Shown: piece after piece, positions 45,497 to 54,553 of the stretch | Position numbering within the stretch: the first letter of the stretch is position 1 | Layout: every line of letters begins with the position of its first letter | Assembly: GCA_964244495.1 (NCBI GenBank) | Contig: CAXTIU010000018.1 | Location: 1 to 64,000 of the forward strand | DNA from: RH-AL1 sp964244495 | Lineage (GTDB): Bacteria; Pseudomonadota; Alphaproteobacteria; Rhizobiales; Beijerinckiaceae | Length of the DNA: 64,000 nt | Direction of reading: 5' to 3' | Position numbers and translations under genes: made by a program | Notes under the pieces: model-generated | Told to the model about the DNA's origin: nothing | The model's database searches: none | Seen by the model: the letters and a program-made list of their open reading frames with translations, nothing else

Positions 45497-46141
45497 ATGA
45501 CCAAGCCGACCATGACCAAGCCGACCATGCCGACCACCCCCAAACTGTCCGCCACGCAGCAGCTGGTGCTGGCCTCCGCCTGCGCCCACGCCGACGGCCT
45601 CGCGACGCGGCCGCCGCAGCTCCGTCCGGCGCAGGCGGCGAAGGTGCTTGCCGCCCTGGTCGGGGCGGGGCTGGTCAAGGAGGTGCGCGCCAAGGCGGAG
45701 ATGCCGGTGTGGCGCCACGACGAGCAGGGCCGCCCCATGGCGGTCAAGATCATGAAGGCCGGCCGCACGGCCCTCACCGACGCTCTACCGGCCGATGCCG
45801 CCAGCTCTGCCGCCTGCCCGAGCGCTGAAGCGGCGCTCTGCAATGGCACGGCGTCGAGTGCCGCCGATGGCACCGCCACCGTTGATCGTACTGCCGACGC
45901 GTCCGGCACCGCTCGCCCCGCGCCCGGATCGAAGCGCACCCTGATCCTCGCCCTGATGCGGCGCGAGGGCGGGGCGACCATGGACGAGCTCACCGCCGCC
46001 ACGGGCTGGCTGCCACACACCACACGGGCGGCGCTGACCGGCCTGCGCAAGGGCGGCATCGCGGTCGGGCTCGCCAAGGGGCAGCGCGGGGCGGCGTCGA
46101 CCTACAGGGTCGAGGCGGCACCGGTCGCCGCCGCAGCCTGA
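45497..46141 (+). CDS. DUF3489 domain protein
   Basis: 214 residues from ATG 45497. The N-terminus has a short MTKPT repeat. Residues 20-95 resemble a winged-helix-like unit, an Ala/Ser/Thr-rich linker follows, and residues about 145-205 form the DUF3489 domain (LILALMRREGGATMDELTAA, GWLPHTTRAALTGLRK), also winged-helix like. It probably binds DNA. The stop overlaps the start of the DUF2924 gene (TGATG). The trio with DUF2924 and a large serine recombinase is a recurring arrangement in alphaproteobacterial islands. Confidence 0.85.
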   Translation: MTKPTMTKPTMPTTPKLSATQQLVLASACAHADGLATRPPQLRPAQAAKVLAALVGAGLVKEVRAKAEMPVWRHDEQGRPMAVKIMKAGRTALTDALPADAASSAACPSAEAALCNGTASSAADGTATVDRTADASGTARPAPGSKRTLILALMRREGGATMDELTAATGWLPHTTRAALTGLRKGGIAVGLAKGQRGAASTYRVEAAPVAAAA

Positions 46142-46854
46142 TGACCGCGGTGGAGACGACCCCCGCCCGCGCCGGAGCCGGTGATGTCGGTGCCGGCGAC
46201 CTCGCGGCGGAGGTCGCCGCGCTGGTGCAGCTCGACGCTGCCGCGCTGCGCCGGCGCTGGCGCGACCTGGTCGGGGGCAGCGTGCCCGCCGACCTCGGCC
46301 GTCCGCTGACCCTGCGCGTGCTCGCCTACAGGCTGCAGGCGCAGCGCCTGGGCGACCTCGACAGGGCGAGCCTGCGCGCGCTCGCGGCCTTCGCCGCCCC
46401 GGCAAGGGCGCCGGACGGTGACGGCCGTGACGATGGCGCATCGGGTGAGGCGCCCATGCCATCGACAGACGATGTTGGCGGAGCGTCGAAGACCGCGACG
46501 GCGGAACGGCGCACCCGTCCCGCGCCGGCGCGCACGGCCCGGCCCGGCACCGTGCTGGTGCGCGAGCACGGCGGCGTGCCGCACCGGGTCACCGTGCTGG
46601 CGGACGGCGTCAGTTGGAACGGCCGCACCTACGACAGCCTGAGCCAGGTCGCCTTCGCCATCACTGGCACCAGGTGGAACGGACCGCGCTTCTTCGGCCT
46701 GCGCGACGCGCCGGCCCGAGATCAGACTCGCAAGGTGGGCGGCAAGCGGCCGGGTCGTACGAAGGCCGAACCAAGCGCGGCGGCGGTCGGCAGGGTGCCC
46801 GTCAGGCAGGCCGCGCGGGTCAGGTCGGTGCCGTTTCGGGGTGCCGCACCATGA
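46141..46854 (+). CDS. DUF2924 domain protein
   Basis: 237 residues. The DUF2924 domain covers residues 20-90 (LRRRWRDLVGGSVPADLGRP) and 135-195, where PGTVLVREHGGVPHRVTVL, FEWNG-like SWNGRTYDSLSQVA and the ITGTRWNGPRFFGLR ending are characteristic. The tail is basic. Function unknown; because it is always next to recombinases it may help DNA binding or direct site choice. It is coupled on both sides: TGATG with the upstream gene and ATGA with the recombinase. Confidence 0.88.
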   Translation: MTAVETTPARAGAGDVGAGDLAAEVAALVQLDAAALRRRWRDLVGGSVPADLGRPLTLRVLAYRLQAQRLGDLDRASLRALAAFAAPARAPDGDGRDDGASGEAPMPSTDDVGGASKTATAERRTRPAPARTARPGTVLVREHGGVPHRVTVLADGVSWNGRTYDSLSQVAFAITGTRWNGPRFFGLRDAPARDQTRKVGGKRPGRTKAEPSAAAVGRVPVRQAARVRSVPFRGAAP

Positions 46855-48485
46855 CCGCGGGCAAGGTGCTGCGCTGCGCCATCTACACCCGCGTGTCCAG
46901 CGATGCCGGCCTGGAGCAGGACTTCAACTCGCTCGACGCGCAGCGCGAGGCGGCCGAGGCCTACGTCCGCAGCCAGGCGCACGAGGGCTGGCGCCTGCGC
47001 CGCGAGCGCTACGACGATGGCGGGTACTCCGGCGGCACCATGGAGCGGCCCGCCCTGCAGCGCCTGCTGGCCGACGTGGCCCAGCGCCGCCTTGACGTGG
47101 TCGTGGTCTACAAGGTCGACCGGCTCACCCGCGCGCTCGCCGACTTCGCCAAGCTGGTCGAGCTGTTCGACGCGCACGGCGTGTCGTTCGTCTCCGTCAC
47201 GCAAAGCTTCAACACCACCACCAGCATGGGGCATCTCACCCTCAACGTGCTGCTGTCCTTCGCCCAGTTCGAGCGCGAGGTCACCGGCGAGCGCATACGC
47301 GACAAGATCGCCGCCTCCAAGAAGAAGGGCCTGTGGATGGGCGGCGTGGTGCCGCTCGGCTACCGCGTGGAGGCGCGCAAGCTGCTGGTCGATGAGGCCG
47401 AGGCGACGATGGTGCGCCTCATCTTCCAGCGCTACCTCGACCTCGGCTCGCTGCCGGCGCTGCAGCGCGCGCTGCGCGAGCAAGGCGTCACCAGCAGGCC
47501 GCGGGTGCTGGCGTCGGGTCGCGCCATCGGCGGCGTGGCCTTCACCAACGGCCCGCTCGCCCACGTGCTGAAGAACAGGACCTACCTCGGCGACATCAAC
47601 CACCGCGGCCAGAGCCACAGGGGCGAGCACGCCGCCATCGTGGATGCCACGCTGTTCGACGCGGTGCAGGCCAGGCTGGCGCAGAACCTGAACCGGCGCG
47701 ACCTGCGCAAGGGCAAGTCGGAGGCGTTGCTCACCGGCTGCATCGTCGACGACCGCGGCAACGCGATGAGCCCGAGCCACGCCAACAAGTGCGGCGTGCG
47801 CTACCGCTACTACGTGTCGAGCGCGCTGGTGCAAGGCCGCAAGGGTGAGGCGGGCAGCCTCGCGCGGGTGCCGGCGCAGCCGGTCGAGGCACTGGTGCTG
47901 GACGCGCTGCGTCAGCGGCTGGGCGGCGACCTGCCCGCCGATGGCCATGGATGGCGCGCACTGCTCCAGCGCATCGGCCTGCGCGTCGAGGTCGGCGGCC
48001 GGGCGCTGGACCTCAGCTGGACCGATGCGGAGCGCGAGGAGACAGGCACCGGCGCCGCATCACCTCTCCCTGACGATGGTCACTGCGATGCCGACCACGA
48101 GGGCGAGCGCCGGCACCTCAGCGTCGCCCTGGACCTCACCGCGCAGCGCCGCCGCCGCGCGATCATCCTGCCCGACGACGCGCCCGCCGGCCTACGCCCG
48201 ATCCGCCAGGGCGAGCAGCAGCACCTCCTGCGTGCCATCGCGCAGGGCAGGGGTTGGCTGAAGGAGGTTCTGGCCGGCACCCCCGTCCGCGCCATCGCGC
48301 TGCGCGAGAACAGGAGCGAGCGCATGGTGCGCATGCTGCTGTCGCTGGCCTTTCTCGATCCCGAGCTGGTGCGGGCGGCGCTGCACGGGTCGCTGCCACG
48401 CGGGGTCAACGCGCGACGGCTCACCGATGCGCCGATGGGCTGGCACGCGCAGTGGCGGGCGGTCGACCTGTCGCGGCCGGACTGA
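46851..48485 (+). CDS. Large serine recombinase
   Basis: 544 residues from ATG 46851, overlapping the DUF2924 stop (ATGA). The N-terminal resolvase domain has the nucleophile Ser16 (YTRVSSD) and supporting arginines in KVDRLTR and FEREVTGERIRDK. It is followed by the recombinase domain (residues about 165-275, PLGYRVE, TYLGDINHRG) and a zinc-ribbon/coiled-coil part that here lacks several of the expected cysteines. A C-terminal DNA-binding-like segment ends the protein. Such enzymes integrate and excise islands at att sites with short shared cores. It is the likely mobility gene for the defence genes to its left. Confidence 0.92.
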   Translation: MTAGKVLRCAIYTRVSSDAGLEQDFNSLDAQREAAEAYVRSQAHEGWRLRRERYDDGGYSGGTMERPALQRLLADVAQRRLDVVVVYKVDRLTRALADFAKLVELFDAHGVSFVSVTQSFNTTTSMGHLTLNVLLSFAQFEREVTGERIRDKIAASKKKGLWMGGVVPLGYRVEARKLLVDEAEATMVRLIFQRYLDLGSLPALQRALREQGVTSRPRVLASGRAIGGVAFTNGPLAHVLKNRTYLGDINHRGQSHRGEHAAIVDATLFDAVQARLAQNLNRRDLRKGKSEALLTGCIVDDRGNAMSPSHANKCGVRYRYYVSSALVQGRKGEAGSLARVPAQPVEALVLDALRQRLGGDLPADGHGWRALLQRIGLRVEVGGRALDLSWTDAEREETGTGAASPLPDDGHCDADHEGERRHLSVALDLTAQRRRRAIILPDDAPAGLRPIRQGEQQHLLRAIAQGRGWLKEVLAGTPVRAIALRENRSERMVRMLLSLAFLDPELVRAALHGSLPRGVNARRLTDAPMGWHAQWRAVDLSRPD

Positions 48486-49044
48486 CCCGGGCCCGCATCA
48501 GCGCAAGCCGGCACGTCCGCGAGCCACGACATCGACGATCGCATACGATACGCGGCGATGCTGCGACGACGCGAACCCCGTCCCCGTCCGCCATCGCCCT
48601 CACTGCCCCACGCGTTCGTGCTTGGGCATGGCGCCACACTGCTGATGGTATAGCGAACCAGACGTGTCGTCGACGTTGCATCACCGGTCAGCGCAAAAAC
48701 GGAAACGCTGAAAGTGACCGCAGAGACGGGCCGCCGATTACCGAGAACTAGGCGCAGAGACAAGCCTAAATAGACCTGGAGACCACGAGTACTTGCGGTA
48801 AGCGGCGGAACTACAAAGCCTTCTGGCGCGCTGTGTATGATTGGCTATATTGCCGTAGGTGCTTGGTGGAGCTGGAAGGAATCGAACCGGTCTCCTCTTG
48901 CCGCATCATACGGCTCTCAACCAGCATCGCGACCATCATGCACATCAGTGGCGCCGCGGTCCGCTGTGCGCCCATCAACGCCATTCCTTGATCTCGAGCC
49001 AACGCTTCGAAGCGGACCTTCGTTCTGGTCGTCTCATCGAAGGA
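48486..49044. other. Gap of 560 bases, with a tRNA/tmRNA 3'-end-like sequence
   Basis: No protein gene seen. On the minus strand at about 48866-48890 the sequence reads GGTTCGATTCCTTCCAGCTCCACCA-like, resembling a T-loop and acceptor 3' end with CCA, but the T-stem does not pair well and no matching 5' acceptor strand is present. It may be an att-site scar of island integration into a tRNA or tmRNA gene. A hairpin GAGCCG...CGGTTC overlaps it. Confidence 0.35.
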
Positions 49045-49452
49045 TCACGCCTCGACCTCGTGAACCGCGTCGTAATCCCGTTGCGCCACCTCGATCGAGC
49101 CACGCCGGGCGGATGACCAGCGGGCCAGGAGCGTGAGCGGCTCGGTCAGGGACAGGCCAAGTTCGGTCAGCTCGTACTCCACGCGCGGCGGGACCGTCGC
49201 GTAGGCGGTGCGCTTGACGAGCCCGTCGCGCTCGAGCCCTCGAAGGGTGAGGGTCAGCATGCGATGGGACACCCCGGGTATGGCGCGCAACAAGGCATTG
49301 AAGCGCATCAGGCCATGTTCGGATAGGTGACCGACGATCATGACCGTCCACTTGTTGCCGACCCTGTCAATGATCTGAGCGAGTCCGCGACATTCATCCC
49401 TTGAGGACGCGCCCGCTCCGGTTTCCAGCATGTCGAGGCGAGAGGCGGCCAT
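49045..49452 (-). CDS. HxlR-family transcriptional regulator
   Basis: 135 residues from ATG 49452, which has AGGAGG upstream; the frame to 49530 is longer but lacks a good site. The winged helix of the HxlR family covers residues 25-115 (DRVGNKWTVMIVGHL, GVSHRMLTLTLRGLERDGLV, RVEYELTELG). HxlR proteins sense electrophiles or redox stress and often control divergent reductases. The gene at 49566 fits that arrangement, with 113 bases between them. Confidence 0.92.
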   Translation of the reverse strand: MAASRLDMLETGAGASSRDECRGLAQIIDRVGNKWTVMIVGHLSEHGLMRFNALLRAIPGVSHRMLTLTLRGLERDGLVKRTAYATVPPRVEYELTELGLSLTEPLTLLARWSSARRGSIEVAQRDYDAVHEVEA

Positions 49453-49565
49453 CCGTACCCTCCTGGCGAACACGGTTGTTCCTGATGAACATGCGTGTGC
49501 ATTCTTGCGCGACATCATACGTCGGTTCACATCCTAACGCACGATTTGTGCCTTGGAGGACCTTC

Positions 49566-50420
49566 ATGAAGATCGGTGTCAGCGGAGCCGGCGGGAAGCT
49601 TGGTACATTGGTGATCCAGCAGCTGCGGCAGCGCGCGCCTGGGCACGAGATCGTCGCCGTCACTCGCACGCCGGAGGCTGCATCTGGCCCGCTCGAGGCG
49701 CGCTTGGGCGACTACGATCGGCCCGAGACGCTGGCAAGGGCCTATGCCGGGCTCGATCGACTGCTACTGATCCCGAGCGCCGACCTTCGTCCGGGCGTAC
49801 ACGCTGCGCAGATCACCGCAGCGATCGACGCGGCGGAGCAGGCCGGCGTCGGCCACGTGTTCCTCATCTCGGCGACAGGCACCCGGGAGCGGCCGGAACC
49901 CGCGATAGGTGCCGGCTACTGGGCCGGCGAACATCGCCTGCTGCGCGGCAGCATCAAGGCCTGGACGATCCTGCGGATCAACTTCTTCGCCGAGACCCTC
50001 GCGGAGCAGGCCGAGATGGCGGCGGCCACGGGTCACCTTCCCGGCTTCGCCGAGAACCGGGTGGCCTTCGTGTCCCGCAGGGACGTCGCCGCCGCCTGCG
50101 CCGGCGCGCTCGCGAGCGACGGTCACGTCGGCGCGATCTACAACTTGTCGGGGCCGGACCGCGTGACGGGAGCCGAGCGCGCCGCCCTGCTCGGCGAGGC
50201 GGCAGGCAAGCCGATCGCGTTCCAGGTGCTGACGGACGAGCAGTTGCGTGGCGCCATGGCGCGGGCGGAACTCCCATCCTTCATCATCGACGCTGTCGCC
50301 TCCATGCAGGCGGCGCAGGCGGAAGGAGCCTACGACGTCGTTTCGGGTGACGTGGAGACGCTCTCCGGCCATCCGCCTCGATCCCTGCGCACGGTGCTGT
50401 CCGACGCGATCGCACCATGA
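49566..50420 (+). CDS. NmrA-like NAD(P)-binding oxidoreductase (QorB type)
   Basis: 284 residues from ATG 49566 (TTGGAGGACC upstream). Atypical SDR with an N-terminal GVSGAGGKLG nucleotide site and the NmrA-type pattern seen in quinone oxidoreductase 2 and related reductases. Residues about 110-145 (AGYWAGEHRLLRGS, WTILRINFF) match the substrate region. Reduction of quinones or reactive aldehydes is the likely role, and the adjacent HxlR regulator supports a stress-inducible unit. The stop overlaps the following hydrolase start (ATGA). Confidence 0.88.
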   Translation: MKIGVSGAGGKLGTLVIQQLRQRAPGHEIVAVTRTPEAASGPLEARLGDYDRPETLARAYAGLDRLLLIPSADLRPGVHAAQITAAIDAAEQAGVGHVFLISATGTRERPEPAIGAGYWAGEHRLLRGSIKAWTILRINFFAETLAEQAEMAAATGHLPGFAENRVAFVSRRDVAAACAGALASDGHVGAIYNLSGPDRVTGAERAALLGEAAGKPIAFQVLTDEQLRGAMARAELPSFIIDAVASMQAAQAEGAYDVVSGDVETLSGHPPRSLRTVLSDAIAP

Positions 50421-51315
50421 GCGATAGTGCTTCATCTCCGGCCGCCCGCACGGCGCCGGAGCCAGACAGCCCTGTGACGTGCATGATTGGCTTCACCCAT
50501 CACTATGCCGACGTGAACGGCACCCGCATCCACTTCGTCATCGGTGGCGAAGGTCCGGTCGTCGTGCTGCTGCATGGTTTCCCCTACAGCTGGACCGCCT
50601 GGCGGGACATCATGCCCCGGCTCGCCGCAGCCGGCTTCACCGTGCTCGCGCCCGACCTGCGAGAGATGAGCGACTCGGCGCAGGCCGAGGATGGCTTCGC
50701 GAAGACGAACGTCGCGGAGGACGTGCGGGCGATCGTGCTCGGGCTCGGTCCCGTCCGCCTCGTCGTCGCCGACATCGGGGCCATGGTCGCCGTAGCCTAC
50801 GCTTTGAAGCACCCTGCGAGGTGGCATGCCTTGGTGCTGGGAGAGTCCGTCCTGCCCGTCTTCGGCCTCGAAGAGGTGATAAACTAGCCACCGGCGGCTA
50901 CTGGCATTTCGGCTTCCACATGCAGGTCGATCTCGCCACCTTCCTGACCCAGGGCAAGGAGGCCTACCTAATGCCATTCTACACGATGATGTCGGCAGCC
51001 CCCGACGCTGAAGAGGGGACCAACACCACCTTCCTACCCCTTTTCACCGGCCCCGCGGGACTGCGCGGCGGCTACCAGCATTACGGCCCGCTGCTGGCGG
51101 ACGGGAAGGCGAACCGCGCCATGCTCGCCGCCAAGCTACCGATGCCCGTGCTCGTCCTGAATGGTGAAAAGGGTCTTCCCCAGGGCCAGCTCCTGGACGG
51201 CGCGCGAACGGTCGCCGCGCACGTCCAGGCCGACATCGTTCCGGCGAGCGGGCACACGTTCGCTCACGACAATCCCGAGTGGACCGCGAAGAGGCTGATC
51301 CGCTTCCTCGCATGA
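50417..51315 (+). pseudogene. Alpha/beta-hydrolase (epoxide hydrolase-like) with one-base frameshift
   Basis: Frame one from ATG 50417 gives the N-terminal half, including VVLLHGFPYSW and the nucleophile-elbow-like VVADIGAMVAVAY, where Asp would be the nucleophile. It stops at 50885 in AACTAG. The rest (YWHFGFHMQVDLATFL ... ASGHTFAHDNPEW, with the His of the triad) is in the next frame. Loss of one base (AACCTAG to AACTAG) explains the break. Restored length is about 299 residues. A sequencing error is an alternative to a real mutation. Confidence 0.75.
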
Positions 51316-51375
51316 CGCCCGCTCGTTTCGAACCCGTCGCGCGTCCGACCAGCCCGAACCCGTAAAGGTATCGCC

Positions 51376-52106
51376 ATGCTCAGGATCCTTCGTGCCGACC
51401 CGATCTCAAGGAAGGATGATGGGCGTTTCCATCTCAGGCGGGTACGTCCCGGCGCGATCCTCGGGCGCGATGCCGATCCGGCCTTCGGTTCGCTCAGCAT
51501 CATCGACCACGCCAACCTCGATCGGGGCGCGATCGTCCACATGCATGAGCACAAGGACGACGAGATCCTGAGCTACGTGTGGCGCGGAACCATGGTGCAC
51601 GAGGACTCGACCGGCGATCCGTCGCGATCTCTTCGCGCAGGCTGATGATGATGAACGCCGGCGTCGGCTTCCATCACGAGGAGTCCACACCAGACGGTCC
51701 CGTCGAGATGCTGCAGATCTTCGTCCGTCCGAGCGAAGCCAGCCTTCCAGCGCGAGTTCGGTTCCATGAGCGGCCAGATGCGTCCGACGATAGCTGGCGG
51801 CTGGTCGCCGGTCCTGACGAGAGCCAGGCGCCTTTGCGCATCCGGCAGCGGGTGATTGTCTACGATGCTGTCGTCTCGGCCGGACGCGAGGTCCTAATGC
51901 CGGACGTGGCCGGACTGACGCCATGGCTCTACGTCATGGATGGCGCGGTCGGAGTTGGATCGGAACGGCTCAGCAAGGGTGACGCCGCAACTAACGTGGA
52001 AGCGCCATTCCCGCCCATCCGGCCCGAAACACCATCGACCCTCGTCGCCTTCCTCGTGGACCTGAACGCGGCCGCGTCGGGAGCCGGGACGATCAGCGGA
52101 CGGTAA
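51376..52106 (+). pseudogene. Pirin-family protein with one-base frameshift
   Basis: Frame one from ATG 51376 reads into the pirin metal site (VHMHEHKDDEILSYVWRG) and DSTGD, then ends at 51645. The rest (MMMNAGVGFHHEE, PVEMLQIFVRP) continues in the next frame to 52106. One base lost near 51622 accounts for the shift. Restored protein is about 243 residues with both cupin domains. Pirins bind iron and some have quercetinase activity. This is the second one-base frameshift within 800 bases. Confidence 0.75.
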
Positions 52107-52523
52107 GGAGGTTTTTACCTTTTCAGGTGCGCAGGGTACGCGGGAGATGCGCGGCGATACGGTCCCCTTCCGCCGGGAAGCGCTGTCCTTGGCGCTCGTG
52201 TTGTTGATAGGCGAACCCATCGGCTTGATCAGTTGAGTTCGAAACTCCTGACGACCCATGAACGCCTGCTTCATGATCTCCGCACTGGGTACCTTCGGTC
52301 TCCTTCCAGCCAAGTCTCGTCGTAAAGTCTGTCAGTCGGTACTGCGCCCACTCGCGACATTGCCGGCGCTTAGCGCCGTTCTCGGACGCGGACGTTCTTA
52401 TGCACTCGATGGTCACCGCTCCGTCCAGGTCGTGGGCCAGCATCGGGGCGAGGACCCCGCGCAGCGAGTTTTTCCAAATACTCTCAACGCCGATCAACGT
52501 CGTATCCACAAGCCGAGTCGCAC
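52107..52523. other. Gap of 417 bases, no gene recognised
   Basis: Open frames exist on both strands (minus 52123-52527 and plus 52258-52737), but neither has family features I recognise nor a good ribosome site. Possibly a decayed gene. No repeat seen. Confidence 0.35.
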
Positions 52524-53597
52524 TCACGGCCGCAGCACCGTGAGCTGGAAGCCTCCGGAGTGCGCGGCGGCATGCGCCACGGCCACGTTTGCTTCGTCCA
52601 GCGGGAACTCCGTCACGGCATATTGCCCGAGGTCGAGCAGGCCGGCATGGATCAACGACGCCAACCGGGTCACCGCGTCAGGCTCATACATCCACTGTCC
52701 CCGGATCGTGACGAGATTGCGCATGATCCAGGGATAGGGGAGCGCCAGGTCCTCGCCGCCGAGCATGCCGACGCCGCCCATCAGCACCGCGCGGCCGTAC
52801 GGGCGCACCGCCATCACCGCCGCGCGCGCCACCGCGGCGCCCGCCGCCGGCGGCAGCAGGTCGAGAACCGCGTCGATCGGGCCCGCCGCCTGCATCGCCG
52901 TGCGGTCCGCCTCCGGTTCGCCGGTCAGCCGCACGGTCCGCACCCGCGGGCCGAACCTGCGGGACAGCTCCGCCAGCATCGCCTCGTTGCGCCCGGGGCA
53001 GACCACGCGGCCCGCGCCCATCGCCAGTGCCACCAGCACGGCCGAGCTGCCGTAGTTGCCCGTGGCCCCGCTCACCAGCAGCGTCTCGCCGGCGCGCAGC
53101 TCCATCGCGAGCAGCCCGCCGTAAGGCACCAGCAGCGTCGCCAGCGCACACCATCGCGCGGCGTCCGCTTCGCCGATCGCGCCGATGGCGATAGCGTTCT
53201 CTGTCGGCACCCGCATGCGCTGCGCGAACGGACCGTCACGAAAGTGGCGCTGGAGCTTGAGGCCGCCCTCACCCCTTGCGCTCCAGCCCTGGAGCGTGAT
53301 GTCGGGTGCGCCACCGCCGTCGCGCGAGCGCACCGTGGGGTCGCACAGCACCCAATCGCCCGGCGCGAGCCGGGTCGCGTCGGGTCCGACCCGCCGCACG
53401 CGGCCGACCGCGCCGCAGCCGGGCACCACCGGCAGGTCGAGCAAGTAGCGCCGCTCGCCGCCGAACACCTCGGCCGCGTAGGGCAGGATGGGCGCGGCGA
53501 CCACGTCCACGATCACCTCGCCGGTGCCGAGCACCGGGTCCGCCACCTCCTCGACGCTGAGCTTCGCGCCGAACGCCTTCAGGACCGCCGCCTTCAT
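52524..53597 (-). CDS. Medium-chain (MDR) zinc-less alcohol dehydrogenase-like oxidoreductase
   Basis: 357 residues from ATG 53597 with GGAGGCGGAT upstream; the frame to 53666 is open but unlikely. The GroES-like domain includes VPGCGAVGRV near residue 57, and the NAD(P)-binding domain has VSGATGNYGSSAV near 180. The usual catalytic-zinc Cys/His set is not evident, so it may be a quinone-reductase-like member. It is divergent from the XRE regulator at 53702 across a 104-base gap with a perfect palindrome. Confidence 0.86.
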   Translation of the reverse strand: MKAAVLKAFGAKLSVEEVADPVLGTGEVIVDVVAAPILPYAAEVFGGERRYLLDLPVVPGCGAVGRVRRVGPDATRLAPGDWVLCDPTVRSRDGGGAPDITLQGWSARGEGGLKLQRHFRDGPFAQRMRVPTENAIAIGAIGEADAARWCALATLLVPYGGLLAMELRAGETLLVSGATGNYGSSAVLVALAMGAGRVVCPGRNEAMLAELSRRFGPRVRTVRLTGEPEADRTAMQAAGPIDAVLDLLPPAAGAAVARAAVMAVRPYGRAVLMGGVGMLGGEDLALPYPWIMRNLVTIRGQWMYEPDAVTRLASLIHAGLLDLGQYAVTEFPLDEANVAVAHAAAHSGGFQLTVLRP

Positions 53598-53673
53598 ATC
53601 CGCCTCCGCGCTGTTCAACGAGGGGACGTGCGCCGCGCTTGCCCTGCCAACAAGAGCGCCCGACATCCTGGGA

Positions 53674-53686
53674 TGGTACCGTACCA
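53674..53686. promoter_or_regulatory. Palindromic operator candidate TGGTACCGTACCA
   Basis: A 13-base palindrome with one central base, lying 16 bases before the XRE regulator start and 77 bases before the MDR gene start. Both genes could be controlled from it. The flanks ATCCTGG and CCAGGAT extend the symmetry loosely. Confidence 0.55.
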
Positions 53687-53701
53687 GGATGGAAAGCCGG
53701 C

Positions 53702-54553
53702 ATGACCACCACCAACGCCGCCCTCGGCCACTTCCTGCGAACGCGGCGGGAACGGCTGCACCCCGCCGCGTTCGGCCTGCCCGCCGGGCGGCGCCGCACG
53801 CCGGGGCTGCGCCGCGACGAAGTCGCCGCCGCGGCGGGCATCAGCGCCGAGTGGTACGTGAAGCTGGAGCAGGGCCGCGCCGTGGCGCCTTCCTCAACCA
53901 CGGTCGACGCGCTGGCCCGCGCGCTCCGGCTGGACCGGGCCGAGCGCGCCCACCTCCGCCATCTCGCGCGCGGACACGACCGGGCACCCTTCGCGCGCGA
54001 GGACGTGCCCGACACGATCCGGCACCTGTTGGAAGGCCTGCCGCATCCGGCCTACGTCACTGGGCTGCGGTGGGACGTGCTGGCCTGGAACGCGGCCGCC
54101 GCCGAGCTCCTATGCGACTTCGCCGCCGTGCCGGAGGCCGAGCGCAACATCCTGCTGTTCATGTTCACCGACCCGCGCGCACGGGCCCTTTTCGGCCCGG
54201 CCTGGGCGGAGGAGGCGCAGCGCATGCTGGCGCTGTTCCGCGCCACCCATGATCTGTGGGCGGGCGACCCGGCCTTCGCCGACCTCGTCGGCCGGCTGCG
54301 CACCGGCAGCGCCGATTTCGCGGGCTGGTGGTGCCACCACGACGTCCGCGCCCCGACTGCGGGCGAGAAGGCGCTGCATGTCGGCGGCGCCATCCGCCGC
54401 TATGCTTACGCAACCTTCCAGGCCAACGACGACCCGGCGCTCAAGCTCGCCCTGTACACGCCGACGCCGGTTGACGCTCCGCACCCTCATCCGGATGCGT
54501 CCGGGTCGGTCGAGGCCGCGGAAGCCCGGAGCGGCTCATCTCAGGTCATGTAG
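53702..54553 (+). CDS. XRE-family regulator with MmyB-like ligand-binding domain
   Basis: 283 residues from ATG 53702. The helix-turn-helix is at residues 10-70 (TPGLRRDEVAAAAGISAEWYVKLEQGR) and the MmyB-like domain, a PAS-like fold that may bind a lipid ligand, at about 105-260 (ITGLRWDVLAWNAAAAELL-type pattern, DFAGWWCHHDVR). Such genes usually repress a divergent dehydrogenase or reductase, here the MDR gene at 52524. Its 3' end overlaps the convergent SDR gene by 13 bases. Confidence 0.9.
   Translation: MTTTNAALGHFLRTRRERLHPAAFGLPAGRRRTPGLRRDEVAAAAGISAEWYVKLEQGRAVAPSSTTVDALARALRLDRAERAHLRHLARGHDRAPFAREDVPDTIRHLLEGLPHPAYVTGLRWDVLAWNAAAAELLCDFAAVPEAERNILLFMFTDPRARALFGPAWAEEAQRMLALFRATHDLWAGDPAFADLVGRLRTGSADFAGWWCHHDVRAPTAGEKALHVGGAIRRYAYATFQANDDPALKLALYTPTPVDAPHPHPDASGSVEAAEARSGSSQVM

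Noticed and set aside
46722..47948. Long open frame (408 codons) on the minus strand opposite the recombinase
   Set aside because: It is the shadow of the high-G+C recombinase gene, rich in Arg/His/Ala, with no family features.
48895..48930. Group II intron domain V
   Set aside because: The GAGCCG...CGGTTC ends fit, but the internal loop and helix do not match the domain V pattern.
48866..48960. A complete tRNA or tmRNA gene on the minus strand
   Set aside because: Acceptor 5' strand and T-stem pairing are missing, so only a 3'-end-like fragment is claimed.
52123..52527. 134-codon minus-strand ORF as a gene
   Set aside because: No family motif or ribosome site; sequence between pirin and MDR genes looks non-coding or decayed.
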